A DNA stretch of 64,000 bases from Pleodorina starrii (taxonomy: Eukaryota; Chlorophyta; Chlorophyceae; Chlamydomonadales; Volvocaceae), in NCBI GenBank assembly GCA_030267565.1, contig BRXU01000010.1, positions 2,538,501-2,602,500 of the forward strand. Direction: 5' to 3'. A program made the translations under genes and the position numbers. The notes under the pieces were generated by a model. That model was not told the origin of the DNA. It ran no database searches and worked only from the letters and a program-made list of their open reading frames with translations. The stretch's first letter is position 1, and the number at the start of each line of letters is the position of its first letter. Positions 58,721 through 64,000 of this stretch are shown in pieces.

Positions 58721-59785
58721 ATGCGCATGGACAGGATGTCTGCTTTTAAAGCATCTGCGGCTGATATCAAGCTTCACCTCCTGCTTATTGCCATCGTGGG
58801 GGGGATTGCATTTTACATGTATCAGGTGTATCGTGAGATCCGTTCCTTTGAGAGAGATGTTTCGGCATTGAAGAAGCAGGTGAATATGCTACATGGGCAG
58901 CAGCAGCTGCTGATACAGCAACAGGCATCTAGCCCCAGCCCTGCCAATATTGATGCCACAGCTGCAATGCCTGTTGCTGCAATGCCTGTTGCTGCCACAG
59001 AAGTGGTACATGTAGATGCAAAAGATCATGCTGATGCACACGATGATGATGATGATGATGAGGACGTGGACGTGGACATGTTTGACACACTGCTAGCAGA
59101 CTATTCTGAGGATGAGGTTGAGGATGAGGTTGAGGATGATGAGGATGAGGACGATGATGAGGACGATGAGGACGAGGATGAGGATGAGGATGAGGATGAG
59201 GATGAGGATGAGGATGAGGATGAGGATGAGGATGAGGATGAGGATGAGGATGAGGATGAGGATGAGGATGAGGATGAGGATGAGGATGAGGATGAGGATG
59301 AGGATGAGGATGAGGATGAGGATGAGGATGAGGATGAGGATGAGGATGAGGATGAGGATGAGGATGAGGATGAGGATGAGGATGAGGATGAGGATGAGGA
59401 TGAGAATGAGGAGGATGGGGTTGAGGATGGGGGTGAGGGTGAGGGTGAGGATGGGGGTGAGGATGGGGATGGGGGTGAGGGTGACGGTGAGGGTGAGGAT
59501 GAATATGATGCTGATGATTGGGAAATTGATGACCATATTGATGATGGCATGAGGAATGGCTCAGTTGCCAAGGATGCCAAGGATGCCAAGGATGCCAAGG
59601 ATGCCCCTTGCAATGACAGTACAGGGACCTGTCCAGTCGACCTGTCTAGTCTCAGTATGAAGCAGTTGCAAAAGTACAAGGTAGGTGAACTGCGTGCATA
59701 TCTTGCATCATTCCGGCTAGATGACAAGGGGAACAAAGCAGACCTGATATCACGAATCCTTAGCAAAATTAAAAAGGATGTGTAA
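58721..59785 (+). CDS. Membrane protein with Glu/Asp tract and C-terminal SAP domain
   Basis: 354 aa from ATG 58721. One membrane segment near 18-37 (LHLLLIAIVGGIAFYMYQVY), a short coiled coil, an uninterrupted Asp-Glu tract of about 90 residues (nt 59158-59405), an acidic Gly region, a KDAKDAKDAKDA repeat, and a C-terminal SAP motif (SMKQLQKYKVGELRAYL...GNKADLISRIL, about 307-350). SAP domains bind AT-rich DNA; with a membrane anchor this could tether viral DNA to a membrane. The acidic tract might mimic DNA or bind histones. Function unproven. Confidence 0.7.
   Translation: MRMDRMSAFKASAADIKLHLLLIAIVGGIAFYMYQVYREIRSFERDVSALKKQVNMLHGQQQLLIQQQASSPSPANIDATAAMPVAAMPVAATEVVHVDAKDHADAHDDDDDDEDVDVDMFDTLLADYSEDEVEDEVEDDEDEDDDEDDEDEDEDEDEDEDEDEDEDEDEDEDEDEDEDEDEDEDEDEDEDEDEDEDEDEDEDEDEDEDEDEDEDEDEDEDEDEDEDENEEDGVEDGGEGEGEDGGEDGDGGEGDGEGEDEYDADDWEIDDHIDDGMRNGSVAKDAKDAKDAKDAPCNDSTGTCPVDLSSLSMKQLQKYKVGELRAYLASFRLDDKGNKADLISRILSKIKKDV
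59158..59405 (+). repeat. (GATGAG)n microsatellite
   Basis: About 40 perfect 6-bp units inside the SAP-protein gene. The purity over nearly 250 bp implies rapid length change, always in frame. Confidence 0.97.
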
Positions 59786-59897
59786 ATCATTGTACACCAC
59801 CAGCCGCCGCTTTCACGGCTGCATCGTCAAGGACGGGTGTGCCGTCCCGGTGGTGATGGGTGAGGGTGGGTATCACCCTTGAGAGTTTTGTAGATGA

Positions 59898-60263
59898 CAA
59901 ATAACACTCGATAGCTATGGCGATGGCGATGGCGATAGTGATAATAGCTATGGCGATGGCGATGGCGATAGTGATACGAACACAAGGCCGCAATTTAACG
60001 TCACAGACACAACACTAGTGACAATCGTCGACAATGCTTATATTTTTGAACTATACGATACTGAAAGCCTAATATCCGAAAGCAAAAAAGCCCAAAGAAT
60101 AGAAAATATTGTCGAAAATGGGGACGACTCATTCCCAGATCACTTGATTGACGAGTCTGGAATGTCGGATTACAGCTACTTGTGTACTGATGGGCCATAC
60201 GTCCGAGTGGGACGCGTTGCTGCTTTTGACACGAGTTCACGGTATGAAAGGGCGAGGCGTTGA
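59898..60263 (+). pseudogene. Gene fragment without a start
   Basis: A plus-strand frame open from a TGA at 59895 reads SYGDGDGDSDNSYGDGDGDSD (a 33-bp repeat), then TLVTIVDNAYIFELYDTESL and further natural-looking sequence, ending at 60263. It has no ATG. The repeat also encodes Ile/Ala-rich frames on the other strand (59787-59993). Probably the remnant of a small gene. Confidence 0.4.
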
Positions 60264-60272
60264 AGATCATGC

Positions 60273-60345
60273 AGCGCTCATCCTTGCTGAGCTTTTTGAG
60301 TGTTTTGGGGATCTGCTCCGGCTGCTGGCCCAGGCGGGTCGGCAG
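60273..60345 (-). repeat. Fanzor A N-terminal fragment
   Basis: About 70 bp nearly identical to 14952-15020 (shared stretches include gctttttgagtgttttgg and ctgctggcccaggcggg), with small indels. It carries no other part of the element. Confidence 0.8.
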
Positions 60346-60931
60346 CAGGCTGGCTATCTTGCGTAATCAGGGGACTCAGCAGCTCCATTAGCTGTTTGTG
60401 TAGATCAAACACACTGCCATCATTTTTGACAATTGCATGGCAAGGCACATTTGACACATTTGCCTCTGATGGGTGCGGGTCATCATGAGGTGCCTGCAGG
60501 CGCTCTATGCGGATAATTACAGCGTCTGGGTCAGACAGCAATACTTCGTGTGCTTCATGCACAAAGTGCATGTCAGAAATCACAATCCGTTGATCCACAT
60601 GTGTGCACAATAGCTGGCGGGCCCAAAAAGAGTGACCCATGTGTGGCATGAAGCGCTGAAGCTCGTTCTGCATCAACTCAGTCCCTACAAACTGCATGAT
60701 GCGCCTTGGTGTCTCCTTCCATCGTGGGTCTATGACCTCTTTGAGACCCCCATGAAGTTGCTCATCACTCAGATCAAAAAGAAGTTTGCAACACTCCTTG
60801 AGACGTCCCGCAAACTTGGCATGCTTATAGCCAAATGCACTTGCTATGTAGCCTGCAGCAGTGTCCTTCCCAGAGTATTTTCCACCACACAATGCGATGA
60901 TGCGAGGTGAACTAGTTGGCATTGGTAACAT
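60278..60931 (-). CDS. Deoxynucleoside monophosphate kinase
   Basis: 217 aa from ATG 60931. P-loop GGKYSGKDT at 16-24; then FAGRLKECCKLLF, WKETPRRIMQFVGTELMQ and RIVISDMHFVHEA, typical of the phage T4 gene 1 / Mimivirus-type dNMP kinase that phosphorylates dNMPs for DNA synthesis. The last 25 or so codons (PAADPPGPAAGADPQNTQ...) are not kinase-like. At the DNA level, 60273-60345 is a diverged copy of the Fanzor A coding sequence at about 14952-15020. The C-terminus was therefore altered by an inserted or recombined Fanzor fragment. Confidence 0.88.
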   Translation of the reverse strand: MLPMPTSSPRIIALCGGKYSGKDTAAGYIASAFGYKHAKFAGRLKECCKLLFDLSDEQLHGGLKEVIDPRWKETPRRIMQFVGTELMQNELQRFMPHMGHSFWARQLLCTHVDQRIVISDMHFVHEAHEVLLSDPDAVIIRIERLQAPHDDPHPSEANVSNVPCHAIVKNDGSVFDLHKQLMELLSPLITQDSQPAADPPGPAAGADPQNTQKAQQG

Positions 60932-61059
60932 GATGTTTATAAAAGCCTAAGCACAACCATGTATGTACAGCTTTAAGTCATAGACATCAGGACATATCCA
61001 ATCATCCAACGATGGTCACTGAGTAACAGCACCTACTGTATGCCGCTTCCATGCACGTT

Positions 61060-61549
61060 CTACTCTCGGACCATTGCTGTCTCCGCGTGCACCATGTACG
61101 GGAAGTCCTCAAACTCGACCGACCATTGCCAGAATGGTCGGTACCATTCACCCGTGCCCTCCAAGGGCTGAGGCTGTAGCGGCTGCTGGTGGTGGCTGCT
61201 GCTGCTCTCGGGCAGCGGGCACCACTGCCAGATGCTCAGTTCATCCTTGTGCAATTTGAGGTACACCGCCAGACCGCTGAGCTCGTACTCTTTGTAGTGC
61301 AGAGCAAAACAGCCGCAGCTCTCCCTTGTCCATGGGTTTCCCAGGGCAACTTGGCCCGAGGATGAGGTGCATGATCTCATTATCCGGGATCCGGACTGTT
61401 TGGAGAAAAATGACAGTGTTGTCGGGGTGCCTGCACTTTGAAGCCAGGCAGATCATTGGATGCCACAGCGTGTACTGGATAGACTGTAGTTGTCCACCCA
61501 CAGCACCACCCACATACACTGGACACATGTTTGCTATATGTTGTTGCAT
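61060..61549 (-). pseudogene. Hypothetical gene with a frameshift
   Basis: From ATG 61549 the frame gives about 80 natural residues (VGGQLQSIQYTLWHPMICLA; HPDNTVIFLQTVRIPDNEIM; PMDKGELRLF). Near 61305-61317, beside 'ctgttttgctctg', the coherent reading jumps to another frame (FALHYKEYELSGLAVYLKLH; DELSIWQWCPLPE) and ends at 61060. Combined length is about 160 aa. No family recognised. It may be a real gene with an indel in a T-run. Confidence 0.5.
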
Positions 61550-61674
61550 GTTTGTTGGCAGCACCAGTAAAAGCAACAGAAGGCAGTAAGTGGCCGGGGG
61601 ATTTGGTCATGGCTTAAAACGGATTCCTAATGATTTTTGTTTTATTTACGTGGCATACACTGTACCACGAAACG

Positions 61675-61763
61675 CGATTGCATGATTGAAATGATTGCAT
61701 GATTGAAATGATTGCTGCATGATTGATGCTGAATGATTGATGCTGCATGATTGACACAATGAT
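61675..61763 (-). promoter_or_regulatory. CAATCA array
   Basis: Eight or so TGATTG motifs in the plus strand (CAATCA on the minus strand), spaced 10-15 bp, without the second G of the other arrays. They lie 65-130 bp upstream of possible starts (ATG 61610 or 61549) of the frameshifted minus-strand gene, in its orientation. Confidence 0.4.
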
Positions 61764-61776
61764 TGTTTTGTCCTCA

Positions 61777-62265
61777 TCACACAGTCTCACACTGTGCTTC
61801 CATGTCCATCCAGGGCACATTCCTCTGCCATGAACTGCGGTATGTTTCACACACAACCTCAGCCTTCTTGCCCAAAACTTTGTTGGTCATGTCGATGCTG
61901 ACTGAGAGCGAGCCATTTGGACCTAGCACCACGACACTATCCCCACGGTCGGGTGTCGTATAGACATTTCTACAGGTGACTGTCTTATCATCCTCAATGC
62001 GTCGCACATAGTACTCTGGGCATGAATCGAAGGGCAGGGCCGCCTCTGCTGCCTGGCTGGCAGCTTTTTGTTTGCGTTGCTCATAAAGGTATATACTGAC
62101 GATTGTGTGGATGATGATGATGAGAAGGAAGATTTCGAGCGTGATGAGAGTGTACTTTATAGGGTTAAGCACCCCCATAAATAGCAACACAATCAGGATG
62201 ACCAGTAAGAGGTTGCAGATCACGCAAAAGATGATTGTGTTGATGTAGTTGTTGGCGTCTGACAT
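61777..62265 (-). CDS. Two-pass membrane protein, virion-like
   Basis: 162 aa from ATG 62265. Two adjacent membrane segments (IIFCVICNLLLVILIVLLFM; LITLEIFLLIIIIHTIVSIY), a short basic loop, then an outside domain with FDSCPEYYVRR, VTCRN and VVCETYRSS, and Cys residues likely to form disulfides (Erv1 substrate class). 'CP(D/E)Y' domains after N-terminal membrane helices are common in virion proteins of Mimivirus relatives. It overlaps no other gene. Confidence 0.65.
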   Translation of the reverse strand: MSDANNYINTIIFCVICNLLLVILIVLLFMGVLNPIKYTLITLEIFLLIIIIHTIVSIYLYEQRKQKAASQAAEAALPFDSCPEYYVRRIEDDKTVTCRNVYTTPDRGDSVVVLGPNGSLSVSIDMTNKVLGKKAEVVCETYRSSWQRNVPWMDMEAQCETV

Positions 62266-62336
62266 GCTTGGTGCTATGGTGCAAGGTTTCTTACCATTGG
62301 GTTCACAAGTTTTTTTCTAGGGTTCTCATCAGTGCA

Positions 62337-62801
62337 TCAGAGCGGCCCACGCATGAGCTCGAGGGTGCGAGCGCCCTTGATGTTTGTATTTTCCGCCATG
62401 GGTATAACTGACGGAGTTGCACTCGAATCTCGACGAAACTGAGTGTATGATTCGATCTCTGACAGTATGCGTGGCACTGCATAATCCAGTACACGCCCAT
62501 TGAGCTCGCGCACCTCATCTAAGACCTCAAACCCACGGTGGCTAGCATGCTGCAAGTAGATGGCGCGCATGATGGTGCCCAATTCCTCATCTGACTGGCG
62601 ATCGATGACATGCCGTCCATTGCTGCGCTTGTACACAAGGTAGCGGATGCCATGTTGCAGCGCATTGATATTGATGTTGCTGAAGAAGAGTCGTGCCAGC
62701 GCATCAGGGGCGTGGTTGCCTCGTGTTGCCTCTGTAGAAAAATCCAGTGGACGGGTCACCTCATCAGGACTGGACATGTCTGTCTGTCTCACTATATGCA
62801 T
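62337..62801 (-). CDS. Conserved giant-virus structural-type protein
   Basis: 154 aa from ATG 62801 (ATG 62777 also possible). Motifs ARLFFSNININALQHGIRYLV, IDRQSDEELGTIMRAIYLQH, ELNGRVLDYAVPRILSEIESY and the C-terminal RTLELMRGPL form a pattern I recognise as conserved across Imitervirales and chloroviruses, most likely a minor capsid or virion protein. The exact family name is not certain. Confidence 0.7.
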   Translation of the reverse strand: MHIVRQTDMSSPDEVTRPLDFSTEATRGNHAPDALARLFFSNININALQHGIRYLVYKRSNGRHVIDRQSDEELGTIMRAIYLQHASHRGFEVLDEVRELNGRVLDYAVPRILSEIESYTQFRRDSSATPSVIPMAENTNIKGARTLELMRGPL

Positions 62802-62849
62802 ACCGTATTGGTGTTAAATTTTCGCACCATGGCCCGGCGTGACTGTTAT

Positions 62850-62943
62850 GGAGACATTGCAGGAGACATTGCAGGAGACATTGCAGGAGACATTGCAGGA
62901 GACATTGCAGGAGACATTGCAGGAGACATTATAGGAGACAGTG
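62850..62943 (+). repeat. 12-bp minisatellite upstream of the histone-fold-like gene
   Basis: About eight units GGAGACATTGCA. They lie 90-180 bp before ATG 63031. Like the CCAATCA arrays this is promoter-proximal, but with a different core. Confidence 0.85.
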
Positions 62944-63030
62944 CAGTTTCTCACAGTCCCAGGCTCTAAAATAAATATAGGTTACTTGCAGACACAACAC
63001 AGCACAGCACAGGAAAGCAGCAGTCATTTC

Positions 63031-63852
63031 ATGGCCCTATTCTATCAGAAGGTATTTCGGGTAGCTGGTCTGGAAGCAGACCCCGCGGTGTATAATCTGC
63101 TTTCGGCAGCGGCAAGGCGCATTGTTAAGAATGTTCTTGCAAATGTTTTGGTGGTTGCAGATCTTGCAGAGACCACAGAGATCACAGCGGACCATTTTGT
63201 GGCGGCAAGCAGCATCTGCACTCGCTCCATGCAGCTGAGCAAAGCCCGGCCTGCCAAAAACAAAAACACATATGGCCAGTATAGGGGAGGTGGCATTGTT
63301 CTGCCACAGGAGTATTTTGGTGGGAACTCTGGTGCCTACAGTTCATGTGAGTACCCCCCGCCACAGACAGCCAATCCTACTGCGGATGCTGTCAGGCCCG
63401 CTATTTTTGCACATTCACCGAATTCTCTAGAACTGTCCATGCAACCACCATACACGGTATCGGGTCAGTCCGGTGGTGGGCGTGGTCATAGTCAAGGTCG
63501 CACAACACATACATATCCAACAACACCAGCCAATCCGGCCCGCTCCCGTGCTGGTACCCGTGTCACCATCACCCAACAGCCACGTGAAGAAGCGGCAGAA
63601 GGATACAGGGATGTTGGGCACAGCATAGTCTTTGGCATGGCACTCGATTACCTGCAGCACATTGGTCGCACGGACATTGTCCTCCTAGACTCGGCCATCA
63701 ACTCACTATTCAAGGTTGTGAGGGGCAACCTGCTCCTCATTTTGCAGAGGGTGCAAAAGACCACAAGCAGCAACTTTGATATGCAAAGCAGGCTGTGGAT
63801 GGTGCTGACCAGCCCTGAGTTTCAATTTCTAGGGAAACTGACTACTAGCTAG
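63031..63852 (+). CDS. Histone-fold-like conserved virus protein
   Basis: 273 aa from ATG 63031, chosen because similarity starts there and the upstream frame is GTG-led. Residues 1-75 (FYQKVFRVAGLEADPAVYNLL, RIVKNVLANVLVVADL, EITADHFVAASSI) look like a three-helix histone fold with the usual long central helix. Next, GGGIVLPQEYFGGNSGAYS is a conserved virus motif. Then come a Gly/Pro/Thr-rich linker and a C-terminal helical domain (DIVLLDSAINSLFKVVRGN). It could be a viral TAF- or NF-Y-like factor or a chromatin protein. The fold call is by pattern only. Confidence 0.55.
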   Translation: MALFYQKVFRVAGLEADPAVYNLLSAAARRIVKNVLANVLVVADLAETTEITADHFVAASSICTRSMQLSKARPAKNKNTYGQYRGGGIVLPQEYFGGNSGAYSSCEYPPPQTANPTADAVRPAIFAHSPNSLELSMQPPYTVSGQSGGGRGHSQGRTTHTYPTTPANPARSRAGTRVTITQQPREEAAEGYRDVGHSIVFGMALDYLQHIGRTDIVLLDSAINSLFKVVRGNLLLILQRVQKTTSSNFDMQSRLWMVLTSPEFQFLGKLTTS

Positions 63853-64000
63853 GGAGCCCGCCACGGCTCCGGATCTTGTTGCCCACTTTGGCGTGGTGCT
63901 CTCGGATGGCGGCTGCCATGGCAGCTTTGGTGGTAAGTTTGGACCTGCCGTGAATATTGTACTCTATCAGCTTACGTCGTAACTTGGCGTATGTGTACTT
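63845..64000 (-). CDS. C-terminal fragment of a SAP-like protein, cut by window edge
   Basis: The antisense frame from the window edge to TAG 63845-63847 gives 51 residues: TYAKLRRKLIEYNIHGRSKL, TTKAAMAAAIREHH, then a basic tail. 'L+.+L.EY.I.GRSKL..K..M' resembles a SAP-type DNA-binding motif seen at the end of giant-virus proteins. It overlaps the end of the histone-fold-like gene by 8 bp, tail to tail. Confidence 0.55.
   Translation of the reverse strand, partial: KYTYAKLRRKLIEYNIHGRSKLTTKAAMAAAIREHHAKVGNKIRSRGGLPS

Noticed and set aside
59101..59790. Poly-Ser and poly-Ile antisense frames over the GATGAG tract
   Set aside because: Artefact of the microsatellite; the sense frame has a membrane helix and SAP domain.

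Overview
The window reads as part of a large DNA virus genome of the Nucleocytoviricota, most like the Mimivirus-related viruses of algae and protists (Imitervirales). From about 25.4 kb onward the genes are intronless, tightly spaced on both strands and belong to families typical of that group: a MutS with a C-terminal HNH domain (MutS7 type), a second membrane-associated MutS (MutS8-like), a NUDIX hydrolase with a zinc knuckle, an RPB7-like RNA polymerase subunit, a TFIIB-like factor, an Erv1/Alr thiol oxidase, a dNMP kinase, an SNF2-type helicase, two J-domain proteins, OTU proteases, glycosyltransferases and several small membrane or virion-like proteins. An eRF1 sits at 5.2 kb. There are no rRNA genes, no convincing tRNA and no bacterial-type operons. 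An integrated viral copy in a eukaryotic genome cannot be excluded from sequence alone. I ran no database search; all family calls are from motif recognition.

Layout. 0-25 kb is repeat-rich accessory DNA. A satellite of about 130 bp fills 1-5004, 7978-8655 and 9273-12206 in one orientation, and 21155-25360 in the opposite orientation. Between the arrays lie eRF1, two broken genes (a vWA protein and an unknown), a 612-bp insertion with imperfect terminal inverted repeats, two different Fanzor/TnpB-like genes, a conserved virus protein that seems to have lost its start, a helix-turn-helix ORF and a 5'-truncated protein kinase. 25.4-64 kb is the dense viral gene region.

How the genes fit together. 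TFIIB, RPB7, the SNF2-like helicase, the NUDIX hydrolase and possibly a histone-fold protein suggest virus-controlled transcription and mRNA turnover. MutS7, MutS8 and dNMP kinase serve DNA maintenance and precursor supply. Erv1, J-domain proteins, a zincin-like protein, three glycosyltransferases and several membrane proteins fit virion assembly and glycosylation. Two paralogous OTU proteins, one with a U-box-like C-terminal region, point to manipulation of host ubiquitin.

The most notable signals are: (i) inverted satellite arrays with higher-order duplications; (ii) short-period arrays carrying CCAATCA (or CAATCA), found 65-130 bp upstream of four genes and always in the orientation of the gene; (iii) two Fanzor-type genes, one with Asp-to-Asn at the third RuvC position, the other flanked by 188-bp direct repeats and with a fragment copied onto the 3' end of the dNMP kinase gene 45 kb away; (iv) a lectin gene interrupted only by one in-frame TGA in a genome that encodes its own eRF1. 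Several genes carry single frameshifts, so either decay or assembly error must be considered throughout.
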